A program made the translations under genes and the position numbers. A model generated the notes under the pieces. That model did no database searches. It saw only the letters and a program-made list of their open reading frames with translations, and was not told where the DNA came from. Shown here in pieces: positions 19,014 to 26,922 of a DNA stretch of 64,000 nt. Within the stretch, counting starts at the first letter, position 1. Each line of letters starts with the position of its first letter. This DNA is from Sphingomonas trueperi (GTDB taxonomy: Bacteria; Pseudomonadota; Alphaproteobacteria; Sphingomonadales; Sphingomonadaceae). Location: positions 62,001 to 126,000 of the forward strand of contig NZ_JAATJB010000006.1 of assembly GCF_011927635.1 (NCBI RefSeq). The letters are read 5' to 3'.

Positions 19014-20323
19014 GCTGTCGCACCGTCGGGGCAGGTAAGCCGCACCCGCAGGCCGCCGAGCGGGCTTTCTTCGAGCGTCATCGTGCCACCGTATAGCGCC
19101 ACCAGATCGCGGACGATCGCGAGGCCGAACCCGTCGCCGGCGGGGCCTTCGTCGAGCCGCACGCCCCGCTGCAGCACCTGTTCGCGGCGTTCGAGAGGGA
19201 TGCCGGGGCCGTCATCGTCGATCGTGAGGGCGATGCGGTCCGGCGCCTCGGCAGCGCTCGATACGACGACCGTGCGGCGGGCATGCCGCGCGGCGTTGTC
19301 GAGCAGATTGCCGAGGATCTCCGCCAGGTCGTGCGCGTCGGTCGCGATCCGCGCGTCCGCCGCGATCTCCAGCCGCATCGCCGTGCCGGGGTAGAGCGTG
19401 CCCAGCACGCCTGCCACATCGCGTGCGACCGGCGCGATGGCGGTGCTCGCCCGCCGGTTCACCGCGGCGGCGCGGGCGCGGGCGAGGGTGTGGCGGATCA
19501 CGCCTTCGATCCGGCGAACCTGCGTGGCTTCGGGGGTGTCGGGCGCGACGGTGAGCGCCAGCGTCGCAACGGGGGTCTTCAGCGCATGGGCGAGGTTGGC
19601 CGCCGATTGTCGCGCCGCCGCGAGCGTGGCGGCATTGGCGGCGGCAAGGGCGTTGAGTTCGGCGGCGAGCGGCTGCAGCTCGGCCGGCTGCGCCTCGTCC
19701 ACGGCCGTGCGCTCGCCGCGGCGGATCGCGCCGATCTGGGCGACCAGCGCCGCCAGCGGTCGCAAGGCGAAGCGCAACTGCACCCAGGCGGCGATGGCGA
19801 AGATCAGCGCCAGCGCCACGATCACGCTGGCGAGCGGCACCAGCGCATCGCGGATCGGCCGGCCGATCACACGGCCGGGGGCGGCGGCGGTCAGTGTCAC
19901 CGGGCCCGCGCTGCTCTCCACGACGAGGCGGCGGGCATGGATGCGGCCCTTGGCATCCTCGCCGTCGAGCGGCGCGGGGGGCCGTGGCCCGGGCGCGATG
20001 TCGACGGGGCCGGGGAAGGGGGAGCGCAGCGTGGGGAAATCGGCGCTCCCCACGGTCTCGCGTGGACCTTCGATCCGCCAGCGCCAGCCCGGCCCGGCGG
20101 CAAGGGCGCCCTGTCGCGCTGCCAGCCGGTCACGATCGACGCTGCCGTCGCCCCGCACCGCGCTGGCCAGCACCGCCAGCTGCGCGTCGAGCCGCTGGTC
20201 GACCCCGCCGGTCACCACCCGGTCGAGTACGCCCGCCATGGTCCAGCCGGCGAGCCCCAGCGCCACCAAGGTGACCAGCGCCGACAGCACTAGCATCCGG
20301 GTGCGCAGCGACCAGCGCGTCAT
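19010..20323 (-). CDS. Sensor histidine kinase (PhoQ/TctE-like)
   Basis: 437 aa inner-membrane sensor. Transmembrane helices are at about residues 11-33 and 160-182 with a roughly 125-residue periplasmic domain between them, then a HAMP region. The H-box has His246 in AHALKTP. The ATPase domain shows N (LGNLLDNA), G1 (DDDGPGI) and G2 (GDGFGLAI). The start overlaps the stop of the response regulator (ATGA), so the two are one operon. The stimulus is unknown. Confidence 0.93.
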   Translation of the reverse strand: MTRWSLRTRMLVLSALVTLVALGLAGWTMAGVLDRVVTGGVDQRLDAQLAVLASAVRGDGSVDRDRLAARQGALAAGPGWRWRIEGPRETVGSADFPTLRSPFPGPVDIAPGPRPPAPLDGEDAKGRIHARRLVVESSAGPVTLTAAAPGRVIGRPIRDALVPLASVIVALALIFAIAAWVQLRFALRPLAALVAQIGAIRRGERTAVDEAQPAELQPLAAELNALAAANAATLAAARQSAANLAHALKTPVATLALTVAPDTPEATQVRRIEGVIRHTLARARAAAVNRRASTAIAPVARDVAGVLGTLYPGTAMRLEIAADARIATDAHDLAEILGNLLDNAARHARRTVVVSSAAEAPDRIALTIDDDGPGIPLERREQVLQRGVRLDEGPAGDGFGLAIVRDLVALYGGTMTLEESPLGGLRVRLTCPDGATA

Positions 20324-20991
20324 GCGGGCTGCGCGCCGCAGGTCAGCCGATAGCCGCGGCCGCGCACCGTCTCGATCCGCTCGGCGCCAATCTTGCGGCG
20401 CAGCCGACCGATGATCACCTCGAGGCTGTTCGAATCGACATCGGCATCGCCTTCATAGACGCGCTCGAGCAGGTCGAGACGCTCGATCACCACCTCGCGG
20501 CGCAGGATCAGCTGCGACAGCACCCGCCATTCGAACGCAGTGAGCTTGAGCGGCAGCCCGTCCAGCTCGAACTGGCCGGTCTGGCTCTCGAAGGCGAGCG
20601 GGCCGCACTCTATTCGCGTCTGGGCATGGCCCGCGGCGCGGCGGACTAGCGCGCGCAGCCGCATCATCAGCTCCTCGAGGCGGAACGGCTTGGTCAGATA
20701 GTCGTCGGCACCGGCCTTGAACGCCGCCACCTTGTCCGCCCAGGCCTCGCGCGCGGTGAGCACCAGCACGGGCAGCGCACGCCCGTTCGCCCGCCAGGCG
20801 GCCAGGATCTCGGCGCCGGTTTTGCCCGGCAGGCCGAGATCGAGCACCGCCGCGTCATAGGTTTCGGTCTCGCCGAGATGCTGCGCGTCGACGCCGTCGG
20901 CGGCGAGATCGACCGCGCAATGCTCCGCCCGCAACGCCCGCGCGATGGCGGGGCCGAGATCGGGGTCGTCTTCCACCAGCAGGATCCGCAT
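20320..20991 (-). CDS. OmpR/PhoB-family response regulator
   Basis: 223 aa. The receiver domain has the acidic pocket (Glu7, Asp8, Asp9), phospho-acceptor Asp51 and Lys101 (TKPF). The C-terminal winged helix ends GRGYRL. First gene of a two-gene operon with the kinase, and divergent from a secreted proline-rich OB-fold protein that is the likeliest target. An inverted repeat in the 111-bp intergenic region may be its binding site. Confidence 0.95.
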   Translation of the reverse strand: MRILLVEDDPDLGPAIARALRAEHCAVDLAADGVDAQHLGETETYDAAVLDLGLPGKTGAEILAAWRANGRALPVLVLTAREAWADKVAAFKAGADDYLTKPFRLEELMMRLRALVRRAAGHAQTRIECGPLAFESQTGQFELDGLPLKLTAFEWRVLSQLILRREVVIERLDLLERVYEGDADVDSNSLEVIIGRLRRKIGAERIETVRGRGYRLTCGAQPA

Positions 20992-21024
20992 GCGTGTCGC
21001 CTAGCTTCCGGGCCTAAACCGAAA

Positions 21025-21042
21025 CTGAACCGCAAGGTTCAG
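21025..21042. promoter_or_regulatory. Inverted repeat, candidate response-regulator site
   Basis: CTGAACC, 4-nt spacer, GGTTCAG: a perfect 7-bp inverted repeat lying between the divergent response-regulator and OB-fold genes, 34 bp from the regulator start and about 60 bp from the other. The position suits control of both promoters by the regulator. Inference only. Confidence 0.4.
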
Positions 21043-21102
21043 CGGGGGTCGGGTGCGACTCGCTAGACCGGCGCCATCGAACACCCAAGAGGAGTTGATG
21101 GA

Positions 21103-21672
21103 ATGACCGATTGGAAGAACACGCTGCCGCGCAATCGGCTGGCCGTGGCGGCCGCCGCGCTGCTGGCGCTGGGTGCCGCGGGCGGCGCGGGCGCGGTGCA
21201 GCTCACCCGCCCGACCGTGGAGATGGCGCCGACCGTGCCGACCGCGGTCGCAAGGCTCGCGCAGACCAGCGGCATCGTGACCGTGAAGGGGCGCGTCGCC
21301 GAGACCTATGGCGATCGCTTCGTGCTGCAGGATGGTTCGGGACGGACGCTGGTCGATGCGGGCCGGGGTGCGGCCGACGTCCAGTCCGGCGCGGCGCTGA
21401 CGGTGCAGGGACGCTATCTCGATGGCCAGCTGCACGCGTCGTACCTCGTCGACGGGCAGGGCAATGTCCGGGCCGTAGGCGCCCCGCCGCCCCCGCCGGG
21501 TGGCCCGCACGGCCCGCCCCCGCCGGGTGGCCCGGGCGCACCGCCGCCTCCGGGTGCCGGCGCTCCGCCGCCGGGCGCAGTACCGCCAGCTCCGGGGGCG
21601 GTGCCCCCGCCGCCGCCCCAAGGCGCGGTAGCCCCGCCGCCCCCGGCGACCAGCGCCTCGCCGAGCCGCTGA
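21103..21672 (+). CDS. Secreted OB-fold protein with proline-rich tail
   Basis: 189 aa. An N-terminal signal or membrane segment (about residues 12-31) is followed by a small beta domain (about 50-125: VTVKGRVAETYGDRFVLQDGSG) resembling bacterial OB-fold (BOF/YgiW-like) proteins. The last 65 residues are almost only Pro, Gly and Ala in irregular PPPPGG/GAPPPG repeats. BOF proteins are periplasmic, often stress-induced and regulated by neighbouring two-component systems, consistent with the adjacent kinase/regulator pair. Confidence 0.7.
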   Translation: MTDWKNTLPRNRLAVAAAALLALGAAGGAGAVQLTRPTVEMAPTVPTAVARLAQTSGIVTVKGRVAETYGDRFVLQDGSGRTLVDAGRGAADVQSGAALTVQGRYLDGQLHASYLVDGQGNVRAVGAPPPPPGGPHGPPPPGGPGAPPPPGAGAPPPGAVPPAPGAVPPPPPQGAVAPPPPATSASPSR

Positions 21673-21814
21673 GCGTTGCTTCGGCCCCGGCAGCCAAGCG
21701 TGCGGGGGCCTTGCGCTTGTACAGCGGACGCGAGGAAGCGCCGTCAGTCGAAAGACTGCGGCGCTACATCGTTGGTAGATCCAGATTCTTTGCCTTCGCC
21801 CCTATCGGGGGAAG

Positions 21815-21831
21815 TGGTGCCCAGAAGAGGA
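21815..21831 (-). other. attL: duplicated 3' end of tRNA-Leu
   Basis: 17 bp identical to the 3' terminus of the tRNA-Leu gene including its CCA (28708-28724), in the same orientation. The preceding 15-20 bp are also similar at the two sites (CGCCC...GGGGGAA), so the recombination region may be longer but degenerate. Confidence 0.85.
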
Positions 21832-21850
21832 TTGTGTCAGCCGCTTCAGG

Positions 21851-21865
21851 AACCTCGGATTTCCG
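21851..21865. repeat. Candidate integrase arm site (left)
   Basis: 15 bp that match, in inverted orientation and with one mismatch, a sequence near the right end (28673-28687). Both copies lie 20 bp inside the attachment repeats. Tyrosine integrases use such arm-type sites; this role is inferred. Confidence 0.4.
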
Positions 21866-22051
21866 CCGTTTCTCTGCGGTCGGTATGTGACTGTATGTGC
21901 CAGACCTCGGTGGTGAGGGCAAGTGGAACGACCTTCAGTCCCCTTCGCGAACTTAAACGAGGCGCAAGGGAGGTCGCCGAAGAGGGGGGATTCTCGTTGA
22001 CAATTTGTTCTGGTTTTGATTCACCGCAGCGAAGGTATTTGGGGGGGCGCT

Positions 22052-22912
22052 GTGGCCGACGACATTGACGATTTCGGGGGCGACTCGGAGGCTGATGGCG
22101 ACGGTGAGGATGCGTATGCGGATGTCGATCTTGCTCCGAGCGAGGTCGCGGACTCGGTGGAAGCTGTCAAGGCGTGCATCCCTCCCGACATCCTCGCCAA
22201 GTATGAGGTGTACAGCTACCGCAACGCGGCACTGATCCTTAGTCAGAGCCGTCCAGTCGAGTTTGAGGACATCCTTTCGGCGCTGCGCTCGTTCGAGATC
22301 ACCACGACGATGATCCGGACGGCGGGTGGCAACGAATCCGAAATTCCGAAGCTGTTCTCATCGCACCTCCGCTCGAAGGGCTGGCATGAGACTATCGTTC
22401 AGGCCGACCTGCTTGTGAGGCTACTATGGCGCGAGGCAACGGGGCGGGCGAAAAGGGGCAAGCCTGTAATGGAGCCTAAAGAGCGTCTCATCACCCGAGC
22501 GAAGTTCCTCGATGGCCACAAAATCGATTATGTGAAGGACAGGGTCGCGTTCGACCTCGAATGGAACAGCAAGGACCAGACCTTCGACCGCGATCTGTAT
22601 GCCTTCAGCGCCTTCAGCCAGTGCGGCGTGATCGACGTCGGTGTCCTTGTTACGCGCAGCGCTGACTTGAATCGTGTCTTCCGTTCCGTCGGACCTGCTC
22701 TGAAGAAGACAGGCGAGATCGAGATGTTGAAGCCAACCGCGACGAAGCCAGCTGAGCCTCGACCGACCTATACCAAGTACGGGGCATCCACGACGTGGAT
22801 GGGCAAATTGCTGTACCGCCTCAACGCGGGTCGCAACGGCCCATGCCCCGTGTTAGCGTTCGGCATTAAGCCGGAATGTGTAACCGACTGGAGTGACCCC
22901 GATGCCGATTGA
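22052..22912 (+). CDS. BglII/BstYI-family type II restriction endonuclease
   Basis: 286 aa from a GTG with a G-rich ribosome-binding stretch; an in-frame TTG at 22016 is the alternative. The first 30 residues are strongly acidic. The core matches the BglII/BstYI family. The candidate catalytic segment is IDYVKDRVAFDLEWNSKD (Asp159, Asp168/Glu170, Lys174), followed by the YAFSAFSQ...IDVGVLVTR strand. A conserved STTWMGKLLYRLNAGRNGPCPVLAFGI segment lies near the C-terminus. Known members cut sites containing GATC. It overlaps the methyltransferase start, so the pair forms one restriction-modification unit. Confidence 0.85.
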   Translation: MADDIDDFGGDSEADGDGEDAYADVDLAPSEVADSVEAVKACIPPDILAKYEVYSYRNAALILSQSRPVEFEDILSALRSFEITTTMIRTAGGNESEIPKLFSSHLRSKGWHETIVQADLLVRLLWREATGRAKRGKPVMEPKERLITRAKFLDGHKIDYVKDRVAFDLEWNSKDQTFDRDLYAFSAFSQCGVIDVGVLVTRSADLNRVFRSVGPALKKTGEIEMLKPTATKPAEPRPTYTKYGASTTWMGKLLYRLNAGRNGPCPVLAFGIKPECVTDWSDPDAD

Positions 22913-23555
22913 TGCCTCAGCTGAGTTCCTGGAGGCGCTTCAGGGCAATCGGTTTGCGACCGTCCTCGCCGACCCGCCCTGGCGCTTTCAGAACCGGACC
23001 GGAAAAATGGCGCCTGAGCATCGCAGGCTGAGCCGGTACGGCACCATGGACCTCCAAGAGATCATGGACTTGCCGGTGTCTGAGGTCGTGGCCGACACGG
23101 CGAACCTGTACCTCTGGGTGCCTAATGCACTTCTTCCGGAAGGCCTCGAAGTCATGAAGGCGTGGGGGTTCCAGTACAAGTCAAACTTGATCTGGCATAA
23201 GGTGCGGAAGGATGGCGGGTCAGACGGTCGAGGTGTCGGCTTCTACTTCCGCAACGTGACAGAAATCGTGTTGTTCGGGACACGCGGGAAGAACGCTCGA
23301 ACGCTCCAGCCCGGTCGGACACAAGTCAATCTCCTCGCTACTCGGAAGCGGGAGCATAGCCGGAAGCCAGACGAGTTCTACGATATCGTAGAGAAATGCT
23401 CTCCAGGCCCCAGGCTGGAGATGTTTGCGCGCGGCTCAAGACCGGGCTGGACTACTTGGGGCGACCAAGCAGAAAACTACGAGATCGGTTGGGACACCTA
23501 CGCAAACCACAGCCAATCCGAAGATGCGTGGCACCAAGCCGAGGCGGCTGAATAA
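22902..23555 (+). CDS. MT-A70 family DNA adenine methyltransferase
   Basis: 217 aa. The catalytic motif DPPW is at residues 24-27; downstream are NLYLWVPNALLPEGLEVMKAWGF and the Asn/His-rich end of the MT-A70 fold. Members add a methyl group to adenine N6 in DNA (or RNA). Overlapping the 3' end of the endonuclease gene by 11 bp, it should protect host sites from that enzyme. The ATG at 22902 was preferred over an upstream GTG at 22893. Confidence 0.88.
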   Translation: MPIDASAEFLEALQGNRFATVLADPPWRFQNRTGKMAPEHRRLSRYGTMDLQEIMDLPVSEVVADTANLYLWVPNALLPEGLEVMKAWGFQYKSNLIWHKVRKDGGSDGRGVGFYFRNVTEIVLFGTRGKNARTLQPGRTQVNLLATRKREHSRKPDEFYDIVEKCSPGPRLEMFARGSRPGWTTWGDQAENYEIGWDTYANHSQSEDAWHQAEAAE

Positions 23556-23593
23556 CAGGCGCGAAAAAAGCAGGGCATCCCGGCCCGGCGCCA

Positions 23594-24277
23594 CTAGCCG
23601 ACCGTTGCCTCAAGCCGGGCGAGGAGGTTGCGGACAGAGGATGGATGCCAGCGCCCGCCCCGGGCCGTTCTGATGTGCCTGTCGTTCAGCCCTTGGGCCA
23701 GTGCGGGAAGGCTGTGGAGTCCCTCGGCACGCATCTGGGCAACGGTGGCAGCGAGGTCTCGCGCCCGCTGATCCGCGTCCGCCTTCTGGACCGCTATCGA
23801 TCCTGCGTTGCCCTTGGCAGCCCGGCGGATTGCGGCAGCGCCGTTGGGATTGCCCAGCCGGCTGCCACGCGCCTTAGCCGAAGCCAGTGCCGCCTTGGTA
23901 CGGGCGGAGATGGCCTCCCGCTCCTGCTCTGCGACCATCGCGAGAATGCCCACCGTCAGTCGGCAGGCGTCGGGCATGTCCGCTGCAATGAACTCCACCC
24001 CGCTGTCGCGCAGCGTGAGCAGGAAGGCGGCGTTACGGGACAGGCGGTCCAGCTTCGCGATAACGAGGGTCGCGCCGGTCACCTTGGCGCGGTGCAGTGC
24101 TGCGGCCAATTGCGGTCGGTCGTTGCGCTTGCCGCTCTCGATCTCGGTGAACTCCGCCAGCACCTCGCAGCCACGAGCGCGGCAGAAGGCCTCCACCGCG
24201 TCTCGCTGCGCCTCCAGGCCGAGGCCAGACCGGCCCTGTGCAGCCGTGGAGACGCGATAGTAGGTAACGACCTTCAT
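23594..24277 (-). CDS. Serine recombinase (resolvase/invertase family)
   Basis: 227 aa. The N-terminal catalytic domain has YYRVST with nucleophile Ser10, the Arg cluster in KLDRLSRN, and the long E-helix (EREAISARTKAALASAKARG). A C-terminal helix-turn-helix (LPALAQGLNDRHIRTARGGRWHPSSV region) follows. The family resolves cointegrates or inverts DNA. It points toward the methyltransferase and is convergent with it, 38 bp apart. It could be the remnant of a transposon or a factor that maintains the element as monomers. Confidence 0.9.
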   Translation of the reverse strand: MKVVTYYRVSTAAQGRSGLGLEAQRDAVEAFCRARGCEVLAEFTEIESGKRNDRPQLAAALHRAKVTGATLVIAKLDRLSRNAAFLLTLRDSGVEFIAADMPDACRLTVGILAMVAEQEREAISARTKAALASAKARGSRLGNPNGAAAIRRAAKGNAGSIAVQKADADQRARDLAATVAQMRAEGLHSLPALAQGLNDRHIRTARGGRWHPSSVRNLLARLEATVG

Positions 24278-24380
24278 GCGGGGATGCCCTTTCAAACCAG
24301 CGCTACGAACGTTACGCCAGTTTGTAAGGCTGAATTTGAGCGGACGCAACGGCTCCCGGCGCTACCACGAAGAGCGCCCG

Positions 24381-25337
24381 CTAGGTCGAGAAAAAGCCTT
24401 CGTCGATGGATTTGATTTCCACCGTGCTGCGCACCAGCACGCCCACCTTGTGGCGTACCATCAGGCGCGTGAGCTGGTCACCGTCGATAAGTACAACCTG
24501 CATCGTTGCCCCGTCCGCTGCCCGCTTCGCCTCCAGGGTAAACTGCGAGGCGGCGACGAAGACGCCTTTGGTAGCGCGATTGATGTTCAGCGCACCAACG
24601 AAGCCGCGAATATCGACTGATCCGACATTATTGCCTTCCTTGTATCGCTTCGCTTGCACGTAGACGCGGTCTAGCCCGAGTGGGTCTTGATGAATGACAC
24701 CGTCTACACCGCCGTCCCCAGAACCTCCGAGGGCCAGCGCCATCTCATCGAGGCCTTGCCCGTAGCCCATCGCCAATAACAGCCGGAGGATAAGACCTTC
24801 GAACTCAGCGGGAGTCATCTGCCGCACGCGGTCTAGAAGCTCCGTTCGGAGGTCCGCCTCAATCTCCTGAACGGCTTCGTCGATTCGTTCGCGAGGAGTG
24901 CCAGCATCTAGCTCCACCGGGGCGCGTGAGACACTGGCCACCGATGTTTCTGACGGTGCTGAAGGCGGCGTGGCAACCGCAGTTTCGCGAGAGCGCGTTA
25001 GCCAATTCTGGAACTCTGGATAGCGCGCAAGCGTCGCGTTGGTGATCACCACTGACTCGTCCGCTAATAGATGGCGGCCGCGCTCCGTAATTGACACGAG
25101 CCCGCGCTTTGGTGAGGCGAGCAGGCCCGCCTTGCCGAGGTAGGTGCGCGCCCAAGCGAGCCTATTCGCTAGCAGGTTCTCCTGCCCACTGGGGATGCGT
25201 TCTGCACGTTCGTCGGGCGTCAGTGCAAACTCGTCAGCGACGGATTCAAGGAACTCCCTGATCGCTACCGGGCCTTGTTGTTCACCGAGTCGCCGAAGGA
25301 GCGGCAGCATCAAAGTCTGATAGTCTGGTACCGGCAT
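24381..25337 (-). CDS. mrr: Mrr-type restriction endonuclease
   Basis: 318 aa. The N-terminal winged-helix (Mrr_N) region spans about 1-115, then a Ser/Pro/Thr-rich linker. The C-terminal PD-(D/E)xK-type nuclease has Glu180, Asp212 and Gln228-x-Lys230 (VYVQAKRYK). Mrr enzymes are type IV, cutting DNA that carries foreign methylation. Having an Mrr beside a methyltransferase implies that this one must tolerate the neighbour's mark. The ATG at 25337 opens the normal MPVPDYQ N-terminus. Confidence 0.88.
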   Translation of the reverse strand: MPVPDYQTLMLPLLRRLGEQQGPVAIREFLESVADEFALTPDERAERIPSGQENLLANRLAWARTYLGKAGLLASPKRGLVSITERGRHLLADESVVITNATLARYPEFQNWLTRSRETAVATPPSAPSETSVASVSRAPVELDAGTPRERIDEAVQEIEADLRTELLDRVRQMTPAEFEGLILRLLLAMGYGQGLDEMALALGGSGDGGVDGVIHQDPLGLDRVYVQAKRYKEGNNVGSVDIRGFVGALNINRATKGVFVAASQFTLEAKRAADGATMQVVLIDGDQLTRLMVRHKVGVLVRSTVEIKSIDEGFFST

Positions 25338-25676
25338 AGCATTCGCTCTGTTTCGCCGGAGCCTAACGACTCGCGCCGGTGAGGGCCAGCCCGCCGCGCT
25401 TGGCCTATAAGCGTCAGAAGTTGCGATAGAGTGCAAGTAGCGTCGGTTCCCGTCGAATGGGCCGACACCCTCCCCACAGGGGGAGGGCGCCGGTTCCTCC
25501 GCTGTGTATCGGCCTTCGAATTTTCGCCGAGAAACTGACCGGCTTCACGGGGGACGTGATTCAAACCCCGCCAAGAGGAGCCTGAAGCACGGAAATCTGC
25601 CACTTCACGGTTCACGACCCTTATAGTTCTGGTGAACCGCCTATGGCGGGGCCTAGCAGCCCCCCGCAATCAGTCC
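25338..25676. other. Intergenic region in island 1
   Basis: 339 bp with no convincing gene. It contains an 8-bp inverted repeat with an 18-nt loop (CGGTTCAC...GTGAACCG, about 25602-25635) close to the end of the ATPase gene, a possible terminator or operator, and is otherwise unremarkable. Confidence 0.45.
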
Positions 25677-26720
25677 TCACAGCTCGTCGTCCTGCGGTTC
25701 CTCCCCGGCCGCTTCGAAATGCGCCGTGATCTCTCCGCTTCGGATGATGTCGGGGCGGGCCTTCAGCCGTTTGAACTGCTTGCTGATCCAGCCAGCCGAT
25801 GGAGGGTTCTCATTCGGCCACAGGTGCGATGGCAGCGCCTGTCCCACTTCTGCCTGCGTTTGATAGCGACTGGTGCGTATCAGTGAGGCAAGTGCCTCCA
25901 ACACCTCGTCCTCCGGTCGTTCGGAGACCCACGCCAGCCGCCCCTCGCGATCAGCGAGGTGAACCGCCCGGTCCCCGACGCTGGCGTCCCGACGCCCCCG
26001 GAACTTGGTCCATTCGAGGTGGAACCGCGTGGTCCCCGAGGTGTCGAGCACGTCCCCCGACTTGTCCCGCTTCAACCCGATGATGACCTCGAACGTGGTG
26101 GCCAGCATGGTGTTGCCCCGGAACTGCTGGCCGCCCTTGTTGGCATGGTGGACGACGATGCAGCCGATGCGCGCCTGTTTCAGCCGCGCCAGGAACTTCA
26201 CGACCTTTTGGACCTCGGCTGTATCATTCTCGTTGGCGACCGTCGCGAGCGTGCTGAGGTTGTCCAGAATGACAACGTCGGGGTTGTAGGAGCGGACGAG
26301 GGCAAGGTTCGCGTCCTGCTCTTCTTCCTTTCCGAAGTCGGGGAAGATGGCGTCGGGCGACTGGCCATGGCGGGCGAGAACGGTGAGGTTCGTCCCGGCC
26401 GCGCCTAGGTCGATGCCCTCGATGGTGCCCGCCAGCATGCGCAGGCGCTCTTGCAGGTCGTCCAGCGGCATCTCGCCGTCGATCAGCAGGACCCGGCGTG
26501 GGCGCGGCGAGGTCCAACCCATCAGGCTCCCGCCGCCTGCGATGGCGAGCGCTAGCGACAGGGTGTACATCGTCTTTCCCACACCTGCCGCTGCCCAGAC
26601 GAGGCAGCTTTCCTGTTCGCGCAGCCAAGGCGAAAGCAGCTGCCCGCGCTTGGGCATGTCGGTGGCGAACAGTTCGGTGAGCGATACGGGCTTGAGCGGT
26701 GCGGGCTTCGTGGTGGACAT
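25677..26720 (-). CDS. RepA-like AAA ATPase
   Basis: 347 aa RecA-fold ATPase (AAA_25/RepA helicase type). Walker A AAAGVGKT is at 43-50, LLIDGEM (79-84) contributes a second acidic motif, Walker B VVILD is at 149-153, and a VVHHANKGG sensor motif follows. A C-terminal winged-helix-like part comes after. Relatives act in replication of plasmids and integrative elements as hexameric helicases. Situated between the integrase and Mrr, it is probably a replication or maintenance protein of the element. Confidence 0.82.
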   Translation of the reverse strand: MSTTKPAPLKPVSLTELFATDMPKRGQLLSPWLREQESCLVWAAAGVGKTMYTLSLALAIAGGGSLMGWTSPRPRRVLLIDGEMPLDDLQERLRMLAGTIEGIDLGAAGTNLTVLARHGQSPDAIFPDFGKEEEQDANLALVRSYNPDVVILDNLSTLATVANENDTAEVQKVVKFLARLKQARIGCIVVHHANKGGQQFRGNTMLATTFEVIIGLKRDKSGDVLDTSGTTRFHLEWTKFRGRRDASVGDRAVHLADREGRLAWVSERPEDEVLEALASLIRTSRYQTQAEVGQALPSHLWPNENPPSAGWISKQFKRLKARPDIIRSGEITAHFEAAGEEPQDDEL

Positions 26721-26922
26721 TGGTCTGCTCCAGGCATGCCAGCGCGCTGCGCACTCCACGGGAGCGGCAGGGCGGGTGCGATGTTGACGGGAACGGCGAG
26801 CGAAGCCGTTTCGGCTTCCCTCTCCAAGAGTGGGTGACAATGCCCGTCGCTGGCCCCGACGGCGTTTCCTCACCCGATAGTGAGGGATAATCGCCGCACG
26901 TATGCGGCAGCTCGGTCGTGTC

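Larger units (their letters stand above)
21673..22051. other. Island 1 left junction, no gene
   Basis: 379 bp without a convincing gene. An imperfect hairpin (CAAGCG...CGCTTG, about 21694-21720) may terminate the proline-rich gene. The attachment repeat at 21815-21831 marks the left end of the integrated element. Right of it the DNA is visibly less GC-rich. Confidence 0.6.

Noticed and set aside
21785..21832. Possible tRNA remnant at the left edge of island 1
   Set aside because: Only the 17-bp 3' end matches tRNA-Leu; the rest cannot fold as a tRNA, so it is an attachment site.
25310..25669. 119-codon minus frame between Mrr and the ATPase
   Set aside because: Arg-rich, overlaps the Mrr start, lacks a ribosome-binding site and any recognisable pattern.
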